Assembly (NCBI RefSeq): GCF_002300165.1
Contig: NZ_MLCE01000004.1
Location: forward strand, 13,120-77,119
Source: Streptomyces sp. Tue6028
Lineage (GTDB): Bacteria > Actinomycetota > Actinomycetes > Streptomycetales > Streptomycetaceae
Direction of reading: 5' to 3'
Length of the DNA stretch: 64,000 bases
Program-made: the position numbers and the translations under genes
Part shown: one piece after another, positions 16,493 through 24,643 of the stretch
Position numbering within the stretch: the stretch's first letter is position 1
Layout: each line of letters starts with the position of its first letter
The notes under the pieces: model-generated
Seen by the model: only the letters and a program-made list of their open reading frames with translations
The model's database searches: none
What the model was told of the DNA's origin: nothing

Positions 16493-17428
16493 ATGATGGT
16501 CCCCGCGGCACTGTTGCTGCTCGGCGCCGTGGTCGCCGTGGTGGCTCCACGACTGCTCGCACGGGCCGACTGGCCGGACCGTGAACCGGTGGTCGCCCTG
16601 TGGGTCTGGCAGTGCGTGGTGGCGGCCGTCCTGCTGTGCTGCGCCCTGTCGATGACGCTCAGCGCGGCCGCCGCGTGGGTGGCGGTGCGGGGCCATGTGT
16701 TCGGTCCGGCGCCGCGCTCCGTCGTGGACGCGTACGCGCTGAGCAAGGGCGGCGCGTGGGCCGCGACGACCGCCGTGACACTCGCCTGCGGTGGCGTGTG
16801 GACCGGAGCGATGCTGGTCCGGGAGATTCTGCGGGCCCGTGCGCGACGCCGGCAGAGCCGGGCCGAACTGCGCCTGCGCGCCCCGCTGTTGCCCGGCGAG
16901 GAGCCGAGCGCCGACCGTCTGGTGGTACTGGAGGGCGAGCGCCCCGACGCCTGGTGGCTGCCCGGCACAGCGCCCCAACTCGTCATCACCACGGCCGCGT
17001 TGCGCCGTCTCAAGGGACGACAGCTGGACGCCGTACTCGCCCACGAGCAGGGGCACGCGCGAGCCCGGCACGACTGGCTGCTGCACTCCTCGGCAGCGCT
17101 GGCCACCGGCTTCCCCCAGGTGCCGGTGTTCGCCGCCTTCCGCGACGAGATGCACCGGCTCGTCGAACTCGCCGCCGACGACGTGGCCTCGCGCCGCTTC
17201 GGCCGCCTCACGATCGCCCTGGCCCTGGTGGAACTCAACGAGGACCGGGGCGTGTTCGGCCCCTGCCCCACCCCGGAGGCGCACGTCCCGCAGCGCGTGA
17301 ACCGCCTGCTCACTCCCCCCGACCGGCTCACGGCGGCCCGGCGGCTGCGACTGACGGCCGCCGCCGCGCTGGTCCCGGTGGTCCCTGTCCTGGTGGCGTT
17401 CGTGCCCGGGCTGCGGGCGCTGGGCTAG
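16493..17428 (+). CDS. M56-family membrane metallopeptidase (BlaR1/MecR1-like, no sensor domain)
   Basis: This 311-residue protein has N-terminal membrane helices (residues 1-60 and 75-110), then the zinc motif HEQGH within LAHEQGHARARHDWL, the downstream ELAADDVASR that supplies the third ligand, and a C-terminal helix. Relatives cleave repressors of the BlaI/MecI type. No BlaI gene is adjacent and there is no penicillin-binding sensor domain, so the target is unknown. The ATG-ATG at 16493 is the start. Confidence 0.85.
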   Translation: MMVPAALLLLGAVVAVVAPRLLARADWPDREPVVALWVWQCVVAAVLLCCALSMTLSAAAAWVAVRGHVFGPAPRSVVDAYALSKGGAWAATTAVTLACGGVWTGAMLVREILRARARRRQSRAELRLRAPLLPGEEPSADRLVVLEGERPDAWWLPGTAPQLVITTAALRRLKGRQLDAVLAHEQGHARARHDWLLHSSAALATGFPQVPVFAAFRDEMHRLVELAADDVASRRFGRLTIALALVELNEDRGVFGPCPTPEAHVPQRVNRLLTPPDRLTAARRLRLTAAAALVPVVPVLVAFVPGLRALG

Positions 17429-17614
17429 GTCCTGTCCGACGCACACCTGCGCCGCCCGGCGGGCAGCCCGGCGGGTTCCTCCTGACAGCCCGGGATCCCC
17501 CTCGGTGGTGGGTTCCTTCCGACAGCCCGGGGGCTCCCTCGCACGCCGGGCGCGTCCGGTGCGTCGCGGAGCGGGTGTTGGCCCGGCGCCCCGGGCGTCG
17601 GCGAGGATCACTCC

Positions 17615-18328
17615 ATGCACTCCCCGGCAGCCGCCCCTCCCCCCGACGCACCCGACCCTCGTGCCCCAGCCCCGCGCGGCCCACGTCTCCGCGGCGTCGT
17701 GCCGGCCGCCGTGATCCTGGCCGTGCTGTCCCTCGCGCTCGTCCTGCTGGTCGCGCTCTCCTGGCACCCGCTGACCTCCCTCGACGGCCACATCGCCCGC
17801 ACCACGCACACCTGGGCCGTCGACGAGCCCGGCCTCACCCACGTGTTCCGGGTGCTGACGGACTGGGTGTGGGACCCGTGGACGATGCGTGCGGTGTGCG
17901 CCGTCGCGGTGATCTGGCTGGTGTGGAAGCACGGGGACTGGTGGCTCGCCCTGTGGGTGGCGGCCGCGTGCGCGCTGGGCACGGCGGTGCAACAGACGCT
18001 GAAATGGGCGGTCGGCCGCGAACGCCCGGTCTGGCGGGACCCCGTCGACCGAGCCCACTACGCGGCCTTCCCCTCCGGCCACGCCCTCACGGCCACGGTG
18101 GTGTGCGGGCTGCTGCTGTGGCTGCTGTACCGGTACGGCGCGGGACGCGGGCTGCGGCGCACGGCGTCGGCCCTGGCCGTCGTCACCGTCGTGGGCGTCG
18201 GCTGGACCCGGATCTGGCTCGGCGTGCACTGGCCCTCCGACGTCCTGGGCGGCTGGCTGATCGGCGCGCTGGTGGTCGTCCTCGCCGTGGCCTCGTACGA
18301 GCGATGGCGCGACCCCGGGCACCCTTGA
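17615..18328 (+). CDS. PAP2-family membrane phosphatase
   Basis: This 237-residue protein has about six predicted helices. The three phosphatase motifs are visible: KWAVGRERP (C1), FPSGHAL (C2, catalytic His) and TRIWLGVHWPSDV (C3). Members remove phosphate from phosphatidic acid, undecaprenyl pyrophosphate or related lipids at the outer membrane face. It lies 32 bases before a HAD gene on the same strand. Confidence 0.9.
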   Translation: MHSPAAAPPPDAPDPRAPAPRGPRLRGVVPAAVILAVLSLALVLLVALSWHPLTSLDGHIARTTHTWAVDEPGLTHVFRVLTDWVWDPWTMRAVCAVAVIWLVWKHGDWWLALWVAAACALGTAVQQTLKWAVGRERPVWRDPVDRAHYAAFPSGHALTATVVCGLLLWLLYRYGAGRGLRRTASALAVVTVVGVGWTRIWLGVHWPSDVLGGWLIGALVVVLAVASYERWRDPGHP

Positions 18329-18360
18329 CCCCCGTGGAGGCGCCGCGAAGGATCTCCGCC

Positions 18361-19056
18361 ATGAGGATCAAAGGTGTGCTCTTCGACTTCTCCGGAACCC
18401 TCTTCCGCGCCGAACCGACCGATTCCTGGCTGCGCGCGGTGCTTCGCGACGCCGGACTCACCCTGCCCGACGACGAGTTGACCGCGGCGGCACAGGCCCT
18501 GGACGCGGTGGGTGCGATGCCGGGCGGCGGACGCCCGGGGCGCGTGCCCGAGGGTCTCGACGAGTTGTGGCGTACCCGCGACCGGAGCGCCGAGCTGCAC
18601 CGTGCCGCGTACACGGCGGTCTCCCGCCAGGTGCCCCTGCCCGGTCCCGGTCTGCACGACGCCCTGTACGAGCGGCACATGGTGCCGGACGCCTGGAACC
18701 CCTACCCGGACGCCGCCGAGGTGCTGGCCGCGTTGCGCGAGAGCGGGGTCGCGGTCGGTGTGGTCAGCAACATCGGCTGGGACCTGCGCCCCGTCTTCCG
18801 GGAGCACGGCCTCGACCCGTACGTCGGCACGTACGTGCTCTCGTACGAGCACGGCATCCAGAAGCCCGATCCACGGCTGTTCGCGGTCGCGTGCGACGCG
18901 CTGGGCGTCGCGCCCGAGGACACCTTGATGGTGGGCGACGACCGGCGGGCCGACGGGGGCGCGGCGGCCCTGGGGTGTGAGGTGTTCTTCGTCGACCATC
19001 TGCCGGCGGCCGGGCGCCCGGAGGGACTGCGGCCCGTGCTCGGTCTGGTCGACTGA
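18361..19056 (+). CDS. HAD-superfamily hydrolase with Ser at the D+2 position
   Basis: This 231-residue HAD hydrolase of subfamily IA has motif I FDFSGTLF, motif II Ser in VVSNIG, Lys in QKPDPRLF, and motif IV MVGDDRRADGG. The residue two after the nucleophile Asp, normally an acid Asp in phosphatases, is Ser. That suggests an atypical substrate or weak phosphatase activity. The ATG at 18361 was chosen (MRIKGVLFDF); the much longer open frame upstream is antisense or out-of-frame to the M56 and PAP2 genes. Confidence 0.87.
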   Translation: MRIKGVLFDFSGTLFRAEPTDSWLRAVLRDAGLTLPDDELTAAAQALDAVGAMPGGGRPGRVPEGLDELWRTRDRSAELHRAAYTAVSRQVPLPGPGLHDALYERHMVPDAWNPYPDAAEVLAALRESGVAVGVVSNIGWDLRPVFREHGLDPYVGTYVLSYEHGIQKPDPRLFAVACDALGVAPEDTLMVGDDRRADGGAAALGCEVFFVDHLPAAGRPEGLRPVLGLVD

Positions 19057-19180
19057 CGGCAACGTCGCCCGTTCGCCCGTTCGCCCGCCAGTCCGCCTCG
19101 GATGATCCCCCGTGTCACCCGAGGCAGACGGCAGGCCGGAGTGGACCCACGAAGGGTCTGCTCCGGACGCGTTGAGTATA

Positions 19181-19201
19181 GTTGGCTGGCAGCCAGTCAA
19201 C
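19181..19201. promoter_or_regulatory. 21-bp near-perfect palindrome, candidate TetR operator
   Basis: GTTGGCTGGC-A-GCCAGTCAAC has ten-base arms with one mismatch, overlapping the likely promoter (GTTGAGTATAG just upstream) and ending 14 bases before the tetR start. Position suggests autorepression. Confidence 0.7.
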
Positions 19202-19215
19202 GCAGGAGTTACAGC

Positions 19216-19998
19216 ATGTCCCCGCGCAGCGCCTCGGTCAATGAAGAGTTGCGGCGGCGTTCCCGGGAGCGGCTGTTGCAGGCAGCCGTGGAGTTGGTGA
19301 GCGAGCGCGGCTACGAGGCGACGACGCTCGGGGACATCGCGGACCGCGCGGGATCGGCGCGCGGCCTGGTGTCGTACTACTTCCCCGGGAAGCGCCAGCT
19401 GCTGCAGTCCGCCGTGCACCGGCTGATGCACCGCACGCTCGAGGAGCGGCTGGAGAGCGAGCCGCGTACCGAGGACGGACGGGAGCGGATGGCGCGGGCC
19501 ATCGACGCGATCCTCGGCCTCACCCGCGACCAGCCCGTCCTGATGCGCCAGCACATGGCCGGCCTGTTGCAGGCCGAGGGCTTCGTGCAGTGTCCCGAGC
19601 AGCAGCGCCTCGCCCAACTGCTCCGGGACACGATGGCCGGGTACGGCTCGCCGGATGCCGGGACCGACTACCCGATGCTGCGGGCGCTGCTGATGGGCGC
19701 GGTGTACTCGGCCCTGGTGCCGGGTGTTCCGATGCCGATACCGACGCTGCGGGCCGAGTTGTTCAAGCGGTACCGCCTCGACTGGGAGATGGGTGTCCCG
19801 CCGGAGACCGAGGTGCCCGGCGGGACGTGTGAGACGGATCTGTCACGGTTCTTCGCGACCGGTCGGCAGCCCGAGGACCAGGCCGCGGACCGGCCGGAGC
19901 ACCGGACCGGCGATGCCCCGGACCGCCTGACGGACGAACAGCCGGTGGGCCGTTCGGACCGCCAGGCGGACGCCCGGGCGGACGGTCAGTCGAAGTAG
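19216..19998 (+). CDS. TetR-family regulator
   Basis: This 260-residue protein has an N-terminal helix-turn-helix (VSERGYEATTLGDIADRAGSARGLVSYYF) and a C-terminal ligand domain, followed by a charged, disordered tail of about 60 residues. I chose the ATG at 19216 since AGGAG lies seven bases upstream; a longer frame would cover the operator at 19181. Its last 13 bases overlap the end of the convergent LVIVD gene, which could make mutual antisense effects. Confidence 0.88.
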   Translation: MSPRSASVNEELRRRSRERLLQAAVELVSERGYEATTLGDIADRAGSARGLVSYYFPGKRQLLQSAVHRLMHRTLEERLESEPRTEDGRERMARAIDAILGLTRDQPVLMRQHMAGLLQAEGFVQCPEQQRLAQLLRDTMAGYGSPDAGTDYPMLRALLMGAVYSALVPGVPMPIPTLRAELFKRYRLDWEMGVPPETEVPGGTCETDLSRFFATGRQPEDQAADRPEHRTGDAPDRLTDEQPVGRSDRQADARADGQSK

Positions 19999-21488
19999 TC
20001 CGGCTGCGTCTGGACGTTGAGCTCGCTCAGCCGGACCCGCTTGGCCGGGTCCGTGCGCCGGTCGTCGAGCTTCAGGACGTCGAAGCCCTTGGCGATGTCG
20101 TTCGAGTAGATGTAGCCGTTGTAGTAGTACGCCGACCACGATCCGCCGACCTGGAGCGTGTCGGTGGACAGCGGGCCGCGCTCGAAGTAGGCGATCTCCT
20201 TCGGTGCCGACGAGTCGGTGAAGTCCCAGACCGAGACGCCACCCTGGTACCAGGCCTGGACCATGAGGTCCTTGCCCTTGACGGGGATCAGCGAGCCGTT
20301 GTGGGCCACGCAGTTCTCGGTGTCCGCCTGGTGACGGGGGATCTTGTAGTAGCTCCGGAAGACGAGCTTGCGCTTGTCACCCTTGCCGACGATGTCGTAG
20401 ATGCCGTCGGCTCCGCGGTTCGGGCCGATCGCCGCGTTGCAGGTGGCCGCGCCGCCGCCACCCAACTCATCGGTGAACACGACCTTGTTGGCCTTCTGGT
20501 TGAAGGTCGCCGAGTGCCAGAACGCGAAATTCACGTTGTCCTCGACCTGGTCGATGACCTTCGGGTGCTCCGGGTCCTTGATGGAGAACAGGATGCCGTC
20601 ACCCATGCAGGCGCCCGCGGCGAGGTCCTTGGAGGGCAGGACCGTGATGTCGTGGCAGCCGGTGGTCTTGGAGACACCGGGGTTGGTGGGCCCGCCCGGG
20701 TTGCCGCCGCCGTCCGGCCCCTCGCCCGGGAACAGCACCGGGAAGTTGACGACCGCCGCCTTCTCGGGAGCGTTCCGCGGCACCTTGATGACCGAGATGC
20801 CGTCGTGCGGCGGCTGGCAGTCGGGGAAGGTGGCGCTCGGCGAGTACGAGGAGACGTAGAGGTAGACGTTCTTGCCGTCGGGCACGAGCGAGTGGGTGTG
20901 CGAACCACACGCGGTCTCGACGGCGGCGACGTACTTGGGGTTCGACTTGTCGCTGATGTCGAAGACCTTCATGCCCTCCCACGACGACTTCTCGGTCGCG
21001 GGCTGCGTCGTGCTGTTGCAGGAGTTGTCGCTGCGCGAGGAGTCGGTGGACAGGAAGAGCAGGTTGCCGGAGACGGACACGTCGTTCTGCGAGCCGGGGC
21101 AGAGCACCTGCGCGACGGTCCGGGGCGCCTTCGGGTTGCTGATGTCGAAGATGCGGAAGCCGTCGTAGTTGCCGGCGAAGGCGTACTTGCCCTGGAAGGC
21201 GAGGTCCGAATTGAGGCCGGTGAAGGCCTCCTTGGGGACATTGGCGAGGTGTTGGATGTTGTCGGAGTGGACGATCTCGTCCTGGCCGGGTATCTCCCCG
21301 CTCGCCACCGCGGCCCTCGCTTCGGCGGCGTCGCTCCGGGAGACCTTCTCCCGTGCCGCGGGGCCGTCCCCGGGGTCGGGGGTGGCGGCCGCCGGCCCGG
21401 CTGTGACCAGCGCGGCCAGGAGTCCCACCGCGGCGGCGGCAACTCCCAGGCGTCTGTGCCGCGTTCGGGGATCGTTCAACAGGGTCAC
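19986..21488 (-). CDS. Secreted LVIVD-repeat protein (beta-propeller)
   Basis: This 500-residue protein starts at the GTG at 21488 behind GGGAGGAAAC. It has an N-terminal signal sequence with RHRRLGVAAAAVGLLAALV and an Ala-rich cleavage region (GPAAA). The mature part contains repeated FRIFDISNPKAPR, MKVFDISDKSNPKYV and VSVWDFTDSSAPKEI segments, which are LVIVD repeats that form propeller blades. Several Cys (CNST, ACGSHTH, GCHD, AGACMGD) suggest disulfides in the exported form. Function is unknown. It is divergent from the DUF305 lipoprotein at 21681. Confidence 0.87.
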   Translation of the reverse strand: MTLLNDPRTRHRRLGVAAAAVGLLAALVTAGPAAATPDPGDGPAAREKVSRSDAAEARAAVASGEIPGQDEIVHSDNIQHLANVPKEAFTGLNSDLAFQGKYAFAGNYDGFRIFDISNPKAPRTVAQVLCPGSQNDVSVSGNLLFLSTDSSRSDNSCNSTTQPATEKSSWEGMKVFDISDKSNPKYVAAVETACGSHTHSLVPDGKNVYLYVSSYSPSATFPDCQPPHDGISVIKVPRNAPEKAAVVNFPVLFPGEGPDGGGNPGGPTNPGVSKTTGCHDITVLPSKDLAAGACMGDGILFSIKDPEHPKVIDQVEDNVNFAFWHSATFNQKANKVVFTDELGGGGAATCNAAIGPNRGADGIYDIVGKGDKRKLVFRSYYKIPRHQADTENCVAHNGSLIPVKGKDLMVQAWYQGGVSVWDFTDSSAPKEIAYFERGPLSTDTLQVGGSWSAYYYNGYIYSNDIAKGFDVLKLDDRRTDPAKRVRLSELNVQTQPDYFD

Positions 21489-21680
21489 TGTTTCCTCCCT
21501 TGTGCCGTTCAAGGTCGAACGGTTCACGGACCCCTGAAGTATCGTCCGTCCCATGCAGAGATCAACAGACGGCAACGTACTCGTAATGAATGTTTTTGAT
21601 CAGCCACGTTCGGAAGCGTGCTAGGACGGACATCAACACCCGTGATGTATCCGTCGCTTCATGAGCCGCAGGAGGTCGCC

Positions 21681-22355
21681 GTGTCCGCTCGCCGTACGTC
21701 CAGCGCGTCCCCGAGACCCACGCCCCGTGCGCTGCTGGCCGCGGTGTCGCTGACCGTGGCCGCACTCGCGCTCGCCGGCTGCGACTCGGACTCCGGCGCC
21801 AAGTCCTCGGCGTCGCCCGGCCCTTCGGTCATCGCGCCCGGCAAGCCCGGGGAGGCGGCCGAGACCCTGTCCGCCGAAGAGGCCGCGAAGCAGCGGAGCG
21901 ACGACGACTCCCCCAACTCGGCCGACTTCACCTATGCCCGGATGATGATCGTCCACCACACCCAGGCGCTGGAGATGACCGAACTCGCCCCGAAGCAGGC
22001 GGAGTCCGGCAAGGTGAAGCGGCTCGCCGCACGGATCGCCGCCGCACAGGGCCCGGAGATCTCCACCATGAAGAGCTGGCTCAAGACGAACGGCGGCAAG
22101 CGGGCGGTCACGGAGCACGAGCACGCGACGATGCCCGGTATGGCGACGGAGGACCAGCTCAAGGCATTGCGCGCGGCGAAGGGAAAGGCGTTCGACGAGC
22201 TCTTCCTGAAGCTGATGATCACGCATCACGACGGGGCGGTCACCATGGCCACGGACGTGAAGTCCGAGGGCAACAACATCCAGATCGAGGAGATGGCCGA
22301 TGACGTGATCGCGCAGCAGACCAGCGAGATCGGCAGGATGCGCGCACTTCAGTGA
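21681..22355 (+). CDS. DUF305 lipoprotein
   Basis: This 224-residue protein starts with the GTG at 21681 behind AGGAGG. The signal peptide ends in the lipobox LALAGC, so it should be anchored outside the membrane. The DUF305 core holds two HHxxA..M motifs (MIVHHTQALEMTEL and MITHHDGAVTMA), which resemble ferritin-like or metal-binding helices. Function is unproven. It is divergently transcribed from the LVIVD-repeat gene, a recurrent actinobacterial arrangement. Confidence 0.88.
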   Translation: MSARRTSSASPRPTPRALLAAVSLTVAALALAGCDSDSGAKSSASPGPSVIAPGKPGEAAETLSAEEAAKQRSDDDSPNSADFTYARMMIVHHTQALEMTELAPKQAESGKVKRLAARIAAAQGPEISTMKSWLKTNGGKRAVTEHEHATMPGMATEDQLKALRAAKGKAFDELFLKLMITHHDGAVTMATDVKSEGNNIQIEEMADDVIAQQTSEIGRMRALQ

Positions 22356-22389
22356 CCGGGTCCCGACGGGCGTCGCTCGACCCGCATGC

Positions 22390-22965
22390 TCAGCGCCGTG
22401 CGTGACGAGGGGTCAGGAAACCGGCCTCCCGCGCCCCCGCGATGAGCCGCAGGGACTTGCGCCGGCTGTGGCCGGTGGCGCACATGACCGCCAGCACCGG
22501 GTCCTGGCCGTCCTCCTGGGCGGCGCGGTACTTCTCCGCCGCCAGCCTGCGGCCCTCGGTGCCACGCGGCCACGCGCGCCGGGCCCGGCGCGCCGGCTCC
22601 GTCCGCCCGCCCTCCCCCTCGTCGCAGTGCGCGCCCTCCCCCTCGTCGCCGCGTGCGCCCTCACGCCTCCCCGCGGGCCGGGCCGCGGCACCGCACGCCT
22701 CGAAGAGCGGCGCCTCGATCCAGTCGGAGAGCACCGCGAGGTCGTCGAGGGAGAGCGGCGGCTGAGCCCGTACGTCCTCGATCGTCACCCCGGCCCCGGA
22801 CAGCACGGCGAGGACCTCGACCTGGGCACCGTCGGCGAAGACCAGCCGGACGTCGAACCAGGAGGTGGCGGTCCGGTGGTCACGCACCTGCCAGACGGGC
22901 CACACCGACACCACGCCGTCCGCGCGGCAGCGGCCGTTCAGATCGAGAAAGGATGCTTCCAGCAC
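22390..22965 (-). CDS. Conserved Streptomyces protein of unknown function (DUF6214-like)
   Basis: This 191-residue protein has an ordered N-terminal half (SFLDLNGRCRADGVVSVWPVW, DVRLVFADGAQVEVLAVLSGAGVTIEDVRAQPPLSL). An Arg/Glu/Gly-rich linker follows (residues about 100-135), built on a short repeat encoding DEGEGA, and then a C-terminal segment ending RKSLRLIAGAREAGFL. The family name is from memory and uncertain. It converges on the DUF305 gene with 34 bases between stops. Confidence 0.7.
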   Translation of the reverse strand: MLEASFLDLNGRCRADGVVSVWPVWQVRDHRTATSWFDVRLVFADGAQVEVLAVLSGAGVTIEDVRAQPPLSLDDLAVLSDWIEAPLFEACGAAARPAGRREGARGDEGEGAHCDEGEGGRTEPARRARRAWPRGTEGRRLAAEKYRAAQEDGQDPVLAVMCATGHSRRKSLRLIAGAREAGFLTPRHARR

Positions 22966-23124
22966 ATGCGGAACGTAACCGCATGATCACATGCCATTCG
23001 AACGGACACGCGCGGACACGACACGCGCCGCACCCTGTCAGCCGAGCATCGGCGGTGCGATCCTGGAACCGTCAGCGATCTCCTGTCAGCGTTCTTCCAG
23101 AACCCTCGGTTAAGGAGTTCCGCC

Positions 23125-24474
23125 GTGCTGCATGTCGCCGTCGTCGGCTCAGGTCCCAGCGGGGTCTACACCGCCCAGAGCCTCGTCCAGCAGAGCCAGG
23201 TGCCCGATGTCCGGGTGGACGTCCTGGACCGGCTGCCGTGCCCCTACGGCCTGGTGCGCTACGGGGTGGCCCCCGACCACGAGAAGATCAAATCGCTCCA
23301 GAACAACCTGCGGGCCGTCCTGGAGGACGAGCGGGTGCGGTTCCTGGGCGGCGTCCAGGTCGGCCCGGACGGGGTGCCGGTCGCCCGCCTGCGGGACCTC
23401 TACCACGCGGTCGTGTACTGCGTGGGCGCCGCCACCGACCGTCATCTCGGCGTGCCCGGCGAGGACCTGCCCGGCAGCTGGTCGGCCACCGAGTTCGTCT
23501 CCTGGTACAGCGCGCACCCCGACGCCGCCGCGGAGGAGTTCGTGCTCGGCGTGCGCTCGGCCGTGGTCATCGGCGTCGGGAACGTGGCCGTGGACGTGAC
23601 CCGGATCCTGGCCCGCGGCGCGGCCGAGCTGAGCCCCACGGACATGCCGCAGGCGGCGCTCGCCGCGCTGGCCGCGAGCAAGGTGACGGAGATCAGCATG
23701 GTGGGGCGGCGGGGCCCCTCCCAGGCCCGCTTCACCACCAAGGAACTGCGTGAGCTGGGATCCCTGCCCGACACCGAAATCGTCGTGGATCCTCACGAGT
23801 TGGAGCTCGACCCGGCCTACCTGGATCCGTCCGGCCTGCCGGCCGCGCAGCGGCGCAACGTGGAGGTGCTGCGAGGCTGGGCCGACGCGCCGGTGCAGGG
23901 CCGCCCGCGGCGGATCCGACCGCGGTTCTTCCTGCGCCCCGTCGAACTGCTCGCCGACGGCGGGCGGGTGGGAGCGGTGCGCTTCGAGCGGACCGTGCCG
24001 GACGGGCAGGGCGGTGTGGCGGGCACGGGGCGGTTCGAGGACATCGAGGCCCAGCTGGTGCTGCGTTCGGTCGGCTATCGCGGGGTGCCCATCGACGGAC
24101 TCCCCTTCGACGCCGGACACGGCACGGTGCCGCACCGGGCGGGCCGGATCCTGCGGGACGACGCGATCGCTCCGGGCGAGTACGTGGCGGGCTGGATCAA
24201 GCGCGGCCCCACGGGCGTCATCGGCACCAACCGGCCGTGCGCCAAGGAGACGGTGACCTCACTGCTGGAGGACGCGGACACCCTCGTACGGCGCGAGGTG
24301 GCCGGGGATCCTCTCGCGGCGCTGCGGGCGGAGGGAGTACGGCCGGTCGAGTGGGCCGGGTGGCAGGCGATCGAACGAGCCGAGGCGGAACTCGGCGCCT
24401 CGCTCGGCCGGGGTGTGGTGAAGCTGCCCGACTGGACGTCACTGCTGGCGGCGGCGCGTACGACGGGTTCGTGA
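23125..24474 (+). CDS. fprA: Ferredoxin-NADP+ reductase (FprA/adrenodoxin reductase type)
   Basis: This 449-residue flavoprotein has the FAD motif VGSGPSGVYTAQSL at residues 6-19, the NADP motif VIGVGNVAVDVTRIL near 153, and the C-terminal GWIKRGPTGVIGTNR typical of adrenodoxin-reductase-like FprA. It passes electrons between NADPH and ferredoxin, for example for P450s. The GTG start at 23125 follows TAAGGAG. It has no ferredoxin neighbour here; the P450 at 61188 lies far away. Confidence 0.93.
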   Translation: MLHVAVVGSGPSGVYTAQSLVQQSQVPDVRVDVLDRLPCPYGLVRYGVAPDHEKIKSLQNNLRAVLEDERVRFLGGVQVGPDGVPVARLRDLYHAVVYCVGAATDRHLGVPGEDLPGSWSATEFVSWYSAHPDAAAEEFVLGVRSAVVIGVGNVAVDVTRILARGAAELSPTDMPQAALAALAASKVTEISMVGRRGPSQARFTTKELRELGSLPDTEIVVDPHELELDPAYLDPSGLPAAQRRNVEVLRGWADAPVQGRPRRIRPRFFLRPVELLADGGRVGAVRFERTVPDGQGGVAGTGRFEDIEAQLVLRSVGYRGVPIDGLPFDAGHGTVPHRAGRILRDDAIAPGEYVAGWIKRGPTGVIGTNRPCAKETVTSLLEDADTLVRREVAGDPLAALRAEGVRPVEWAGWQAIERAEAELGASLGRGVVKLPDWTSLLAAARTTGS

Positions 24475-24643
24475 CAGGTGCGTCGGCACGCACGGCGGGG
24501 CGCGGTGGAGTCGACACGGCTTCCGTGGGCATGACACACATCGGCAACAGCCCGGACATCAACAAACTGTTCAAGCCGCTTACGGTCGGGGCCTGTTCAC
24601 CCTTCTTCACCCCCACCCGCTTCCCGCCGCTCCTGGAGTGCCC

